A stretch of DNA of 24,922 nt from Bacteroidota bacterium (lineage in GTDB: Bacteria > Bacteroidota > Bacteroidia > Bacteroidales > UBA1556). Each line of letters starts with the position of its first letter. The first letter of the stretch is position 1. Positions 1-8,393 of this stretch are shown one piece after another. The stretch lies in NCBI GenBank assembly GCA_003973505.1, contig QNXT01000273.1, positions 1-24,922 of the forward strand, read 5' to 3'. The translations under genes and the position numbers were made by a program. A model generated the notes under the pieces. It worked only from the letters and a program-made list of their open reading frames with translations, had not been told where the DNA came from and searched no databases.

Positions 1-29
1 AAACCCGAAATACTACGTACTCCGGGTTT
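1..29 (-). terminator. Probable terminator hairpin after queA
   Basis: A 7 bp inverted repeat (AAACCCG at 1-7, CGGGTTT at 23-29) lies about 20 bp beyond the queA stop codon. The loop is 15 nt. Any T-tract on the minus strand would lie outside the window, so the call rests on the stem and its position only. Confidence 0.4.
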
Positions 30-49
30 CTAAATTATTTCTTCGAGTT

Positions 50-1099
50 TTATATTATCAACATCGCATCACCATAAGTAAGGAAATTATACTTACGCTT
101 AATGGCTTCTTTATAAGCTTTCATTAATAAATCGTAACCGGCAAATGAGGCTACAAGCATCATCATAGGTGTCTTAGGTGCATGAAAATTAGTAATCAAA
201 GCATCGGCAATACTGAACTCATAAGGAGGGAAAATAAATTTATTTGTCCAACCTTCGTAAGGCTTTAAATGCTTAGAAATACTCACCGACGACTCCATTG
301 CTTTCATGGAAGTCGTTCCTACAGCTACAACTTTACGTTTATTATTTATCGCCTCATTGACAATCTCAGCCGTTTTTTCTGAAATATACATCTCTTCAGA
401 ATCCATTTTATGCTTCGAAAGATCTTCTACTTCAATATTACGGAAGTTACCCACACCTGCGTGAAGTGTTACTTCGGTAAATTCAATGCCTTTAATCTCC
501 AAACGTTTTACCAATTCACGACTGAAGTGCATACCTGCAGTAGGAGCAGCAACAGCACCCTCTTTTTGTGCAAAAACAGTTTGATAACGCTCTTTATCAA
601 TCTCTTCCGGCTCACGATTCAAATCTGGTGGAATGGGTGTTTCTCCCAAGCTTTCTATTGTTTTCTTAAAATCTTCATAAGGACCATCGAATAGGAAACG
701 AAGAGTACGACCTCTCGAAGTGGTATTATCTATCACCTCCGCTACCAACTCATCATTCTCACCAAAATACAACTTATTACCAATACGAATCTTACGCGCT
801 GGGTTTACCAACACATCCCAAAGGCGGGTTTCCCGGTTCAATTCACGAAGTAAGAATACCTCAATCTTAGCTCCTGTTTTTTCCTTAGTACCAAACAAAC
901 GTGCTGGAAATACTTTTGTATTATTGATTACAAACACATCCTTATCATCGAAAAAATTAAGAATATCCTTAAAATAGTAATCCTCAATACTTCCGTCTTT
1001 TCTATTTACTACCATCAAACGCGACTCGTCACGATTTTCTCGTGGCATTTTGGCAATCAATTCTTTTGGTAAATTATAATTAAACTTGGAAAGTTTCAT
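50..1099 (-). CDS. queA: S-adenosylmethionine:tRNA ribosyltransferase-isomerase QueA
   Basis: This cytoplasmic enzyme transfers and isomerises the ribosyl group of S-adenosylmethionine onto 7-aminomethyl-7-deazaguanine in tRNA, giving epoxyqueuosine in the queuosine pathway. The 349-residue product has the usual family length. It begins with the typical N-terminus ([12 protein letters not shown], with [12 protein letters not shown] just after) and carries the family segments [33 protein letters not shown] and [12 protein letters not shown]. The start ATG follows an A/T-rich leader, and a candidate promoter lies about 140 bp upstream. It follows truB after a 269 bp gap, so it may be transcribed alone or by read-through from the ftsX-uppP-truB group. 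Grouping two tRNA-modifying enzymes here is sensible but not proof of co-regulation. I see no truncation. Confidence 0.97.
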   Translation of the reverse strand: MKLSKFNYNLPKELIAKMPRENRDESRLMVVNRKDGSIEDYYFKDILNFFDDKDVFVINNTKVFPARLFGTKEKTGAKIEVFLLRELNRETRLWDVLVNPARKIRIGNKLYFGENDELVAEVIDNTTSRGRTLRFLFDGPYEDFKKTIESLGETPIPPDLNREPEEIDKERYQTVFAQKEGAVAAPTAGMHFSRELVKRLEIKGIEFTEVTLHAGVGNFRNIEVEDLSKHKMDSEEMYISEKTAEIVNEAINNKRKVVAVGTTSMKAMESSVSISKHLKPYEGWTNKFIFPPYEFSIADALITNFHAPKTPMMMLVASFAGYDLLMKAYKEAIKRKYNFLTYGDAMLII

Positions 1100-1235
1100 A
1101 TATATATTATTTTTTTATTTAGTAATATCGCATTGCCCTAAGACAAATATTTCATAATACACTCTATTTTATAAAGTTAAAAACACCTTCTCTAATGAAT
1201 TTTGCGGTGTGTTTACCACGCTAAAAAGCGGCTGC

Positions 1236-1266
1236 AAATATACTACATTTAAATGCTTTTGTAAAG
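1236..1266 (-). promoter_or_regulatory. Candidate queA promoter (Bacteroidota type)
   Basis: On the minus strand TATATTTG (1236-1243) matches the Bacteroidota -7 consensus TAnnTTTG. A weak TTTA at the -33 position lies 19 bp further upstream. This predicts an mRNA leader of roughly 130 nt before queA. The match is by eye and the -33 element is poor. Confidence 0.4.
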
Positions 1267-1368
1267 CCTTTTATTTTATTAGCGAAGCTATTAGGAATTA
1301 TTAACGAAATATTAACAAAAAGGTTACTTAAATAGTTTCAATTCTGAAATATTGCAACATCTAAAACC

Positions 1369-2076
1369 TTATTCTTGCATATTATTCACTTGCTGCATAA
1401 TCAGTTCTTTCACTTGGCCAACGGTGAGCGCATCGTCAACCGAGTATTCTCCAATCATAGTGCGACGTAATAACTGTAAATAGCCGCCTGAATTGAGGCG
1501 CAAACCAAAATCACGGGCAATGGATCGGATATAGGTTCCTTTACTGCATTTTATTTCAAACTCCACCACGGGAAAATCGATATTAGTAACCTTAAAATGA
1601 TGAATGAAAATCTTTCGGCTTTTCATTTTTACCTCTTCATTCTTACGAGCATAGTCGTATGCACGTTTACCATCAACTTTTATTGCAGAAAATACCGGCG
1701 GTGTTTGTTCGTGTTCACCTTCGAAACTTTTGGCACAGTCTAAAACATCCTGTTCGCTAATATGATCTATCGGAAATGTTTGATCAACCTCCGTTTCTAA
1801 ATCAGCGGATGGCGTGGTAGCTCCCAGAAAAATTTTTCCGGTATAAACCTTTTCCTGAGCTTGTAGGCTATCAATTTTCTTTGTGGCCTTACCTGTACAT
1901 ATCAGTAGTAAACCCGTAGCCAAAGGGTCTAAAGTCCCCGCATGACCCACTTTGAATCGACGAAGGTTATAAGCTTTCTGTAAAGTACCGCGAATGGATT
2001 TTACAGCATCAAAAGATGTCCATGACACTTCTTTATCGATTAAGAGAATTTCTCCGGCTACAAAATCAAAGGCCAT
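1369..2076 (-). CDS. truB: tRNA pseudouridine(55) synthase TruB
   Basis: TruB isomerises U55 in the T-loop of tRNAs to pseudouridine. The 235-residue product shows the family's motif GHAGTLDPLATG at residues 44-55; Asp50 is the expected catalytic residue. Further family segments are the region around KVDGKRAYDYAR and CSKGTYIRSIARDFG. The C-terminal PUA-like extension of some TruB proteins is absent or minimal, as in many short bacterial forms. Its ATG overlaps the stop codon of uppP by one base in a TAATG arrangement, which suggests translational coupling. In Enterobacteria truB sits downstream of infB; here it is instead joined to ftsX-uppP. Downstream lies queA. Confidence 0.96.
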   Translation of the reverse strand: MAFDFVAGEILLIDKEVSWTSFDAVKSIRGTLQKAYNLRRFKVGHAGTLDPLATGLLLICTGKATKKIDSLQAQEKVYTGKIFLGATTPSADLETEVDQTFPIDHISEQDVLDCAKSFEGEHEQTPPVFSAIKVDGKRAYDYARKNEEVKMKSRKIFIHHFKVTNIDFPVVEFEIKCSKGTYIRSIARDFGLRLNSGGYLQLLRRTMIGEYSVDDALTVGQVKELIMQQVNNMQE

Positions 2077-2861
2077 TAGTCAATACTTAGATTAACACCA
2101 AAGAAATAAAGCACAAGAATAAGCACCCCGATAATAATTCGGTAGTAACCAAATATGGCAAAACCGTGCTTAGTAAGATAAGAGATAAAGGATTTGATGG
2201 CAACCAAAGCCACTAAAAAGCCTATCACATTACCAAAAATAAGGATTCCAATATTGTCAGAGTTAATGGCTTCGTAACCCTTCAGCATTTTGTAAGCAGT
2301 TGCTGCAAACATCGTTGGAACGGCTAAAAAGAATGAAAACTCCGCAGCCTGCTTTTTTGAAAACTTCTGAGTCATACCTCCGATAATTGTTGCAGCCGAA
2401 CGAGATACGCCGGGAACCATGGCAATTACTTGAAATAGTCCGATTTTCAAAGCATCGGAATAGCTTATTTCACGTTCCTCGATTTTATCATTTCCTTTAA
2501 ACCAACGATCGACAAATACAAGAACTATTCCTCCAAGAATCAGCATAATAGCCACAACATAAACACTTTCCAACAGCTCATCGATATAATCATTCAGAAG
2601 CAATCCAAAGAAAGCCGCAGGTAAAAATGCCACAAATAATTTATAGTAAAAACTCATGGACTGGAAAAATCGTTTCCAGTAAAGCACAACCACCGAAAGA
2701 ATGGTTCCAAACTGAATAGCAATTAAGAAAACACGGGAAAACTCTGTACTTTTCATACCCATAAGTCCTTGGGTAATGATCATATGTCCCGTTGAAGATA
2801 CAGGCAAAAACTCTGTTAAGCCCTCTACAATAGCAAGAATAAAAGCTTCAATCCAAGTCAT
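2076..2861 (-). CDS. uppP: Undecaprenyl-diphosphatase UppP (BacA)
   Basis: This integral membrane enzyme removes a phosphate from undecaprenyl diphosphate, recycling the lipid carrier used for peptidoglycan and other surface polymers. The 261-residue protein is strongly hydrophobic, with about seven to eight membrane segments. It holds both signature motifs: [14 protein letters not shown] at residues 13-26 (with Glu13, Glu17 and His26 as expected functional residues) and PGVSRSAAT at 150-158 (Arg154). Start and stop both lie in TAATG overlaps, with the small DUF3098-like gene upstream and truB downstream, so translation is probably coupled along the operon. Family members confer bacitracin resistance when overexpressed; nothing here indicates that role. 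Confidence 0.97.
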   Translation of the reverse strand: MTWIEAFILAIVEGLTEFLPVSSTGHMIITQGLMGMKSTEFSRVFLIAIQFGTILSVVVLYWKRFFQSMSFYYKLFVAFLPAAFFGLLLNDYIDELLESVYVVAIMLILGGIVLVFVDRWFKGNDKIEEREISYSDALKIGLFQVIAMVPGVSRSAATIIGGMTQKFSKKQAAEFSFFLAVPTMFAATAYKMLKGYEAINSDNIGILIFGNVIGFLVALVAIKSFISYLTKHGFAIFGYYRIIIGVLILVLYFFGVNLSID

Positions 2862-3112
2862 TAATTATCTTTCTTTTTACGATACATAATTGCATAAATC
2901 TCAAGAAAGAAACCCGCTAACATAAATAGTGGTGCTACAATAAGTCGTTGACTATTGAATATTTCTGGATTAAAAACATTTGGGTCATCAGAACCTCCAC
3001 CTGCTAAAAGGAAAAAACCAATTAGAAGCAATAGAATGCCTATGCCCATAAGCATATAATTCTTTTTATTAAATGCAAATTGCACTTCTTCGTTTGTATT
3101 TGAAACTGCCAT
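2861..3112 (-). CDS. DUF3098-type small membrane protein
   Basis: The 83-residue protein has two predicted membrane helices, around residues 18-38 ([19 protein letters not shown]) and 55-75 ([19 protein letters not shown]). They are joined by a loop rich in Asp, Asn and Pro, and the tail is short and basic. I recognise it as the small DUF3098 family commonly found between ftsX and uppP in Bacteroidota; its function is not known to me. The gene starts 11 bp after the ftsX stop and overlaps uppP by one base. A role linked to the divisome or cell-wall lipid cycle is only an inference from these neighbours. Confidence 0.85.
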   Translation of the reverse strand: MAVSNTNEEVQFAFNKKNYMLMGIGILLLLIGFFLLAGGGSDDPNVFNPEIFNSQRLIVAPLFMLAGFFLEIYAIMYRKKKDN

Positions 3113-3123
3113 AATTTATTTTT

Positions 3124-4008
3124 TTATGATAGATAAATATTATCTAATGTCATTCTTAAGTATTTGCGGACGGCCAATGAACTTGACCACCATGATATTA
3201 AAACGCCTACCAAAATAATACCGCCAAATAACATCAAGTACATATCAATATATTGAAGATTAACCAAGTCGGGGAATAGAATATGAATTTTATACAAAAT
3301 TGCAATTAGAATCCCTATGGTCAATACCGAGCTAATTAGCCCTTGAATAATTCCTTTCCAAACAAAAGGCTTACGGATAAAGCCTTGTGTTGCACCAATC
3401 AATTGCATGGCGCGTATGATAAATCGACTGGAATAAACCGAAAGTCGTATTGTATTATTTATCAAAACAATAGAGATAAGCAACAGGAGAACAACCACGA
3501 TTAAAAAAACCATGGTTATGCGGCCAATATTCTTATTTACCATCTCTACATAGCTTTTATGGTAACGAACATCCTCCACTCCTTTATGAGTTTCAATAAT
3601 ACTTGCAAGCTGGGCAAGGCTATCAACATTAGCGTAATCTTCATTCATAAACACCTCAATGCTTGCATGCAAAGGATTTTCCCCATTTAAAAATTTAACA
3701 AAATCCTCTCCTATATCTTTGGAATAAGTTTCTGCTGCTTCTTCGGGAGATATATACTTTGTAGATTTCACATTCTGCTTGGCATCAAGATATTTTTTCA
3801 GGCGCATAATATCAGCTTCCTTAGCATCTTTGGTCATATGCACCTCGAGTTGAATATTCTCGCGTACATGTTTACTAATAAGCTTAGCCTGAAGCACTAA
3901 CAAACCCAAAGAACCCAAAACAAACAGCACTAGTGTAATACTAATAACCGAAGTAATATAGGATGCCTTAAGCCTTTTCTTGGTGTATTTATCTTCTTGT
4001 TTTGCCAT
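3124..4008 (-). CDS. ftsX: Cell division protein FtsX (ABC-transporter-like permease)
   Basis: FtsX is the membrane partner of the ATPase FtsE. In studied bacteria the pair transmits a signal across the membrane to activate peptidoglycan hydrolases at division. The 294-residue protein has one N-terminal membrane helix (about residues 17-40), an extracytoplasmic domain (about 41-165, containing the EVHMTKDAKEADI stretch) and three C-terminal helices (about 168-187, 218-240, 257-277), the standard FtsX layout. The region between helices 2 and 3 carries the RLSVYSSRFIIRAMQLIGAT segment typical of the family. No ftsE is in the window. It is the first gene of the group leading to truB. A secreted M23 peptidase lies on the other side of the OsmC-like gene and could be a client, but that is speculative. 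Confidence 0.93.
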   Translation of the reverse strand: MAKQEDKYTKKRLKASYITSVISITLVLFVLGSLGLLVLQAKLISKHVRENIQLEVHMTKDAKEADIMRLKKYLDAKQNVKSTKYISPEEAAETYSKDIGEDFVKFLNGENPLHASIEVFMNEDYANVDSLAQLASIIETHKGVEDVRYHKSYVEMVNKNIGRITMVFLIVVVLLLLISIVLINNTIRLSVYSSRFIIRAMQLIGATQGFIRKPFVWKGIIQGLISSVLTIGILIAILYKIHILFPDLVNLQYIDMYLMLFGGIILVGVLISWWSSSLAVRKYLRMTLDNIYLS

Positions 4009-4359
4009 ATCTACCGATGTGATTTCAGCCGCTAAAGTAGTAAAAAATGGTGTTATCTGAGAGCATATTTATAATGCAATTTCCAGACTCGCAATCTTTC
4101 AGTTTATACTACATCAATTTTATCGCTTAGCTAACGCAAAATTGCAAGCTATATTATTTATCATCTCCCGAATCCTGTTTTTAGCAAGGAATAACAAGCA
4201 AAGTCTCAAATGGGAAAACCCTGTCAAGAAAAGGAATCATTGTTACACACATTTTACTGATATTCTACATTTTGCATCACATATTTGGAAACTATTTTGA
4301 CTTTAATTAGAAACAGTGGTAAGGAAAAATATCAAAATTCTCAATCAAATTCTTATTTG

Positions 4360-4367
4360 TATATTTG
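4360..4367 (+). promoter_or_regulatory. Candidate promoter -7 box of the OsmC-like gene
   Basis: TATATTTG matches the Bacteroidota -7 consensus TAnnTTTG exactly, 67 bp before the start codon. No good TTTG is present at the -33 position. A transcript would begin around 4374, at the foot of the hairpin described next. Confidence 0.45.
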
Positions 4368-4372
4368 CCGCG

Positions 4373-4398
4373 TTTTTAGGAATCTCTTTTCCTAAGAA
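4373..4398 (+). promoter_or_regulatory. 5'-end mRNA hairpin of the OsmC-like gene
   Basis: TTTTTAGGAA (4373-4382) and TTCCTAAGAA (4389-4398) form a 10 bp stem with one G-U pair and a 6 nt loop. If the -7 box at 4360-4367 is used, this hairpin sits at the very 5' end of the transcript, where it could protect the RNA from decay. There is no T-tract, so it is not a terminator. Confidence 0.45.
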
Positions 4399-4434
4399 TA
4401 TGAAATAGAGTATAACAATAAAATAATACATAAG

Positions 4435-4854
4435 ATGGCAACAACAACAATTGATGTAAAGTGGAAAGATAAGATGGCATTTGATGCTAAAGTAAATGGT
4501 CATATTATCCCTTTGGATGCTGATGAGCGTGTAGGAGGCGAGAACTATGGTCCAAGACCCAAGCCATTAACTTTGGTTTCGCTTGGTGGATGTACAGGAA
4601 TGGATGTAATTTCTATTCTAAACAAAATGCGCGTTTTCCCTGAGGATTTTAATGTAAATGTAAGTGGTGAGCTTACTGATGAGCACCCAAAGTATTTTCA
4701 TAAAATCCACATTATCTATTCTTTCAAAGGAAAAGACCTTCCTATGGAAAAACTAGAAAAAGCGGTTAACCTTTCTCAAGATCGTTATTGTGGTGTGACT
4801 GCAATGCTTGATAAAGTAGCTGAAATGACACACGAAATTGTTATTGAGGAATAA
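4435..4854 (+). CDS. OsmC/Ohr-family thiol peroxidase-like protein
   Basis: OsmC-family proteins are dimeric cytoplasmic enzymes that reduce organic hydroperoxides with a pair of cysteines. The 139-residue product has the family length. Both redox cysteines are present: Cys53 in the SLGGCTGMD segment, which caps the central helix, and Cys119 in QDRYCGVTAML. The preceding GPRPKPLTLV matches the usual lead-in to the first cysteine. It reads as a general OsmC-type protein (YhfA-like) rather than Ohr, but I cannot fix the subfamily from sequence alone. The gene stands alone on the plus strand with its own promoter, 5' hairpin and strong terminator. The true substrate is unknown. Confidence 0.92.
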   Translation: MATTTIDVKWKDKMAFDAKVNGHIIPLDADERVGGENYGPRPKPLTLVSLGGCTGMDVISILNKMRVFPEDFNVNVSGELTDEHPKYFHKIHIIYSFKGKDLPMEKLEKAVNLSQDRYCGVTAMLDKVAEMTHEIVIEE

Positions 4855-4876
4855 TAACTCATTAATAAAAAAAACG

Positions 4877-4910
4877 AATCGGGCTTTAGGCAACTAAAGT
4901 CCGATTTTTT
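4877..4910. terminator. Bidirectional terminator between the OsmC-like and M23 genes
   Basis: A 13 bp stem (4877-4889 with 4894-4906, one G-U pair) is closed by a GCAA tetraloop of the GNRA type. It is followed by T6 on the plus strand and by a T8 tract on the minus strand. It lies between two converging genes and can end both transcripts. Confidence 0.9.
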
Positions 4911-4936
4911 ATTTAAAGCCTACTGAGAATATGAAA

Positions 4937-5812
4937 TTATCGCACTCTTATTTTTTGCCCTATACGAATAATGCTGGTTTGATTTATTCCATTTAAGTAG
5001 CAAAGTTTGCTTACACTCGTGTGATATCGCCGTGCAATTCTCCCCAAATTATCACCACTACGTACAATATGGTATTTGGCGTTTTTATCAGCCTTTATAC
5101 GATTTAAGTATTTGAAATGCTCCGGAGTGAGATATACGGTGTCTGATAATAGTTTATAATTCTCAAAGTCGATAAGAGATTCTGGATTTATGGCTGCGCC
5201 TAAATACCGTAATTCAAAATGCAGATGACTACCTGTTGAACGCCCTGTATTTCCTCCAAAGGCAATTACATCACCCGCTTTTACAAACTGGTTTGTATCT
5301 ACTAAAGCCTTTAGGAGATGTGCATAAACCGTTTCCAAACCATTATCGTTTCGAATTACAATTACATTCCCATAACCTTTATCATAGCGCACCACACGCA
5401 CCATTCCATCAAAAGCACTCACCACTTGATCGCCTGTAACCAAATCTATATCAATACCATAATGGAAGCGATAGCGCCGATACCCAAATCGGGAAGTAAC
5501 TTCTCCCTTGAAAGGATGATAGTACAACTTTCCTTGATCGCGGTTTTGCAATACAATCATTTGAGAATCCAACTTCAAATCTTCTCCATCGAGACGATAA
5601 CGAATCTGTTGGGTATTCCAACTATGATAGATATAATTGGCTGGATAACGTAATTTGGTCAATGAATCGTAAATATTATAAAAATTCGCTGCCAAATCAG
5701 CACTATCATTCTGGCTCTCAAAAATCTCAGTTTGCAAAGTGTCAAGCTGAGCAAAAAGGGGTTTTATCTGAACAGAGATAGCTATTATAAAAATGAAGAT
5801 GATGCTACGCAT
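4937..5812 (-). CDS. Secreted M23 metallo-endopeptidase with C-terminal LysM
   Basis: This protein is expected in the periplasm, cutting peptide bonds in peptidoglycan. The 291-residue product has a signal peptide (residues 1-21, cut near LFAQ). An M23/LytM domain spans about 100-215: zinc and catalytic residues are visible in HYGID (His117, Asp121), YAHL (His165) and SHLHFE (His196, His198), so it looks enzymatically intact. A LysM domain at about 247-290 (YHIVRSGDNLGRIARRYH to IGQKIRVR) should anchor it to glycan strands. LysM after the peptidase is the reverse of the common order. The gene starts only 24 bp after the T9SS cargo gene and has no obvious promoter, so the two are probably cotranscribed. 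Confidence 0.94.
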   Translation of the reverse strand: MRSIIFIFIIAISVQIKPLFAQLDTLQTEIFESQNDSADLAANFYNIYDSLTKLRYPANYIYHSWNTQQIRYRLDGEDLKLDSQMIVLQNRDQGKLYYHPFKGEVTSRFGYRRYRFHYGIDIDLVTGDQVVSAFDGMVRVVRYDKGYGNVIVIRNDNGLETVYAHLLKALVDTNQFVKAGDVIAFGGNTGRSTGSHLHFELRYLGAAINPESLIDFENYKLLSDTVYLTPEHFKYLNRIKADKNAKYHIVRSGDNLGRIARRYHTSVSKLCYLNGINQTSIIRIGQKIRVR

Positions 5813-5836
5813 ATACTTTAATATATCATCTCACCC

Positions 5837-8035
5837 CTAGTCTTTTACAAACTTCTTGACTATTACTCCGTCATCAGTATAAATACGTAGGTAGAATAAA
5901 CCCGATGGAAGTTCGGAAACATTAATACTTTCTCTGTTTGCGAAACGCATACTACGAAGTAACTGGCCATCCATACTTAGAATTTCCACCTCCTTAATAG
6001 GCTGATTTGAGGTATTATTAATTCGAAGAACATCTTTTGTAGGATTTGGATAAATATGGAAAGACTGCGCTTTTTCCATATTCTCAATACTTGTACAATT
6101 TACAAATAGCGCCAAGGTAGAGTCATCTATAGTACATCCATAATTACTAATTTCTACCGAAATATACTTTCCTCCATAACCAATCCCTGTAGAATCCAAA
6201 GTATAAGTTTGGTTGGTAGAACCGTCAAACCATAAATACGTATAGCCCGGACCTGGATCTAAAACCAAAGTTTGACCACCACATACAGCAGTGTCATTGG
6301 GTAATTTTGAATAGGGGTAATCATGAATAGCAACATTTATTGAATCATAATTATTCGTAGAATCTGCATCATCAGTCATATTAATCATCATTCTAAAAAC
6401 CTGATTTCCTATAGGAAGCCCAGGAACAGGCGTTGCAAATGTATGTGTATAAACAGCACCTGGAGCCAAGCTTGATATTTGCGCTAAGCCAGTGTTAATA
6501 GCACTACCCAACACCATAGTATAAACAATGGGAACATTAACCGAGGTAAGTGTAACATTGCCTGTATTCTTAATATCCACTTTCAAAACATAATGATCTC
6601 CATAGCACATACTTGTATCCAAATGAATAGAATCAATAGCTACATCAGTTATGGAGAATTCATCAGCTCCCATATCAGGTGTTACTGAATTTCGCTTTTG
6701 TCCATCAATATCCTTATTACTAAAAGGACTTGTATTGGAAGATGTTCCTTGTAAAGCAACATTTGAACTAACAATATGGAGATCGGTAACACTCATAAAA
6801 TTAGGAATAAAATTCAAAGAATTCACTTCTTTACTTGTAGCTGTTTGCCATGCAGCCAATGTGGTATAATATGTTGAGTTATTATACTTTCCCATATTTC
6901 CATTAGGAAAATAATAGTTATTATAATCCAACTCCAAAAATGCGTTTGGAGCATTATACACTTTCATACAGCTTGCATTACCATCCATTTGAACGATATT
7001 ATTCTTAAAGCGATTTGCGTTAGTAGCAGAACCTTGAAAGTAAGCACCAATGGCCGATGCTCCTACTATTCTAATGCTATTAAAATAAATATTCTGATGT
7101 CCCGTATTATTTAACGTTATTCCGGTACCCGTACCTGCAATACTGATAAAATTATTTGTTATCAAACCTGTAGCACCACCTCCTGATGAAGTCTGCAAGG
7201 ATAGTCCTGTTCCTTTTGTCAAGGCCAATTTATTATTCTCAAAAACAAAAGCGCTGTCAATATAATTTCCAATAAACGCCGTATAAGTAGAGGCACTTCC
7301 GGCATTATTAGTTACTTTATTTCCACTAATAAGGGGAGCACTTTGATAAGATAAGCGCATTGCATACTTCCCTTGATTCTCAAAAATATTATTACTAACA
7401 ATCGTTCCATCGCATTTCACACTACTACTTGGACCGAAGTGATAAATCGCATTTGCCCCATTCACAAAACGATTATTTACAAAAGAGCTATATTCGTGGG
7501 TGTTAGTACCACCATTCACTGCATAAATCAGTGTTGTTTGATCTGAAGTACTATTAATGGCGTCATTCATTATTACGTTATTCTCGAATGATATGGAATC
7601 ACAGGCTCCTTCAAAGCGAACTACCATAGCATAGCCTCCAGCACCATAGCGTTTTATGGTCATCGATTTAAAGCTAATATGATCAGCCCCATCAAGTTTA
7701 ACTACATAATTATCTGTAGCAGTAGTTGCGGCCGCATACTTTAAAATTACGGATGTACTATCTCCATTACTCGACTGGAATACAATCGTATTAGTATCAC
7801 TTGCTCCTGTAACACTTGCCAAAACAAATTGCTCATCATAAGTACCTGGCGCTACATTAAAAACTACCGGACCATTTACTCCACTCGAGTTAAGGTCAGA
7901 TACTGCTGCTGAGAAAGTAGCATAATCAGGGTTTGTACCCCCAATGGTTTTTGTTCCACTCAACTGAGCGAAAATATTGTTTGAAAAAAATACGATTACT
8001 GCAAGAACTAGAAGAAAACGCTTTGATAAATTCAT
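5837..8035 (-). CDS. Secreted beta-helix protein with T9SS type A sorting domain
   Basis: The 732-residue product is expected to be exported and attached to, or released from, the cell surface by the type IX system. Signal peptide: residues 1-23 (LVLAVIVFFSNNIFA). Residues of about 25-440 form a right-handed parallel beta-helix, seen as repeated Asn-rich turns (NNVIMN, NNRFVNG, NNIFENQ, NNFISI, NNIVQM). A CARDB-like beta-sandwich follows at about 460-580, then an Ig-like segment (YTYLWFDGST) and a C-terminal sorting domain from about 658 (FHIYPNPTKDVLRIN) ending KKFVKD. A start 36 bp upstream is possible, but it would overlap the -7 box and place residues ahead of the signal peptide. The ligand or substrate is unknown; no polysaccharide-lyase active site is recognised. 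M23 follows. Confidence 0.9.
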   Translation of the reverse strand: MNLSKRFLLVLAVIVFFSNNIFAQLSGTKTIGGTNPDYATFSAAVSDLNSSGVNGPVVFNVAPGTYDEQFVLASVTGASDTNTIVFQSSNGDSTSVILKYAAATTATDNYVVKLDGADHISFKSMTIKRYGAGGYAMVVRFEGACDSISFENNVIMNDAINSTSDQTTLIYAVNGGTNTHEYSSFVNNRFVNGANAIYHFGPSSSVKCDGTIVSNNIFENQGKYAMRLSYQSAPLISGNKVTNNAGSASTYTAFIGNYIDSAFVFENNKLALTKGTGLSLQTSSGGGATGLITNNFISIAGTGTGITLNNTGHQNIYFNSIRIVGASAIGAYFQGSATNANRFKNNIVQMDGNASCMKVYNAPNAFLELDYNNYYFPNGNMGKYNNSTYYTTLAAWQTATSKEVNSLNFIPNFMSVTDLHIVSSNVALQGTSSNTSPFSNKDIDGQKRNSVTPDMGADEFSITDVAIDSIHLDTSMCYGDHYVLKVDIKNTGNVTLTSVNVPIVYTMVLGSAINTGLAQISSLAPGAVYTHTFATPVPGLPIGNQVFRMMINMTDDADSTNNYDSINVAIHDYPYSKLPNDTAVCGGQTLVLDPGPGYTYLWFDGSTNQTYTLDSTGIGYGGKYISVEISNYGCTIDDSTLALFVNCTSIENMEKAQSFHIYPNPTKDVLRINNTSNQPIKEVEILSMDGQLLRSMRFANRESINVSELPSGLFYLRIYTDDGVIVKKFVKD

Positions 8036-8068
8036 AGATAATACTTTTATATCAATTAATAATTTTGT

Positions 8069-8076
8069 CAAAAATA
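8069..8076 (-). promoter_or_regulatory. Candidate promoter of the T9SS cargo / M23 operon
   Basis: TATTTTTG on the minus strand fits the Bacteroidota -7 consensus, 34 bp before the preferred start codon. The -33 element is not clear. Its position supports the shorter N-terminus chosen for the beta-helix protein. Confidence 0.4.
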
Positions 8077-8129
8077 AAACAAAAAAATCATTGTAACATT
8101 ATTAAATTAATATGGTATAAGACCCATTG

Positions 8130-8145
8130 TTAGAAAGCTTTCTAA
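8130..8145. promoter_or_regulatory. 16 bp perfect palindrome in a divergent promoter region
   Basis: TTAGAAAGCTTTCTAA is a perfect inverted repeat located between the beta-helix gene (minus) and the small lipoprotein gene (plus), 34 bp before the latter. It has no loop and no T-tract, so a dimeric regulator's operator is more plausible than a terminator. No regulator is known. Confidence 0.35.
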
Positions 8146-8178
8146 TTATCATCTAGCTGGGAACGTAAAAACTTTGCC

Positions 8179-8364
8179 ATGAACAATACATCCATTTTAG
8201 TAAAACGAACATTTTTTATCGCAATTATATCCCTTGGAATGTTAAGCATTACCTCATGTAGTGCAAGAAATCATAAAAAAAGAAAAAACACAAATGTGAC
8301 AAAAACAAGCAAGTCGCTTAATATAAAAAACACAAGGAACTACCGTAAAAGACCTTGGTACTAA
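8179..8364 (+). CDS. Small basic lipoprotein of unknown function
   Basis: The 61-residue product starts with a basic stretch and a hydrophobic helix (residues 9-24), then a lipobox-like LSITSC with Cys27 as the expected lipidation site. The mature part is only about 35 residues and very basic (NHKKRKN, KTSKS, YRKRPWY), with no acidic residue. I do not recognise a family with a function. The orientation, the signal sequence and the strong terminator 30 bp after the stop support a real gene despite its size. The upstream region contains a perfect 16 bp palindrome. A strongly cationic lipoprotein might bind an anionic envelope polymer, but this is speculation. Confidence 0.65.
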   Translation: MNNTSILVKRTFFIAIISLGMLSITSCSARNHKKRKNTNVTKTSKSLNIKNTRNYRKRPWY

Positions 8365-8393
8365 CCTATTCTAGCAACGCTCATATAAACACA

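Larger units (their letters stand above)
4009..4434 (+). other. Divergent intergenic region between ftsX and the OsmC-like gene
   Basis: This 426 bp stretch has no credible open reading frame. It must hold promoters for both directions. For ftsX the only candidate is a one-mismatch -7 box (TACTTTAG on the minus strand, 4032-4039). For the plus strand a good -7 box and a 5' hairpin lie at 4360-4398 and are listed separately. Between about 4040 and 4350 I see only A/T-rich sequence without a convincing structure. Confidence 0.5.

Noticed and set aside
5236..5653. Two plus-strand frames opposite the M23 gene
   Set aside because: Both are shadows of a well-supported gene on the other strand with complete active-site residues.
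8036..8071. Upstream ATG for the beta-helix T9SS protein
   Set aside because: It overlaps the -7 promoter box and would add 12 residues before a normal signal peptide.
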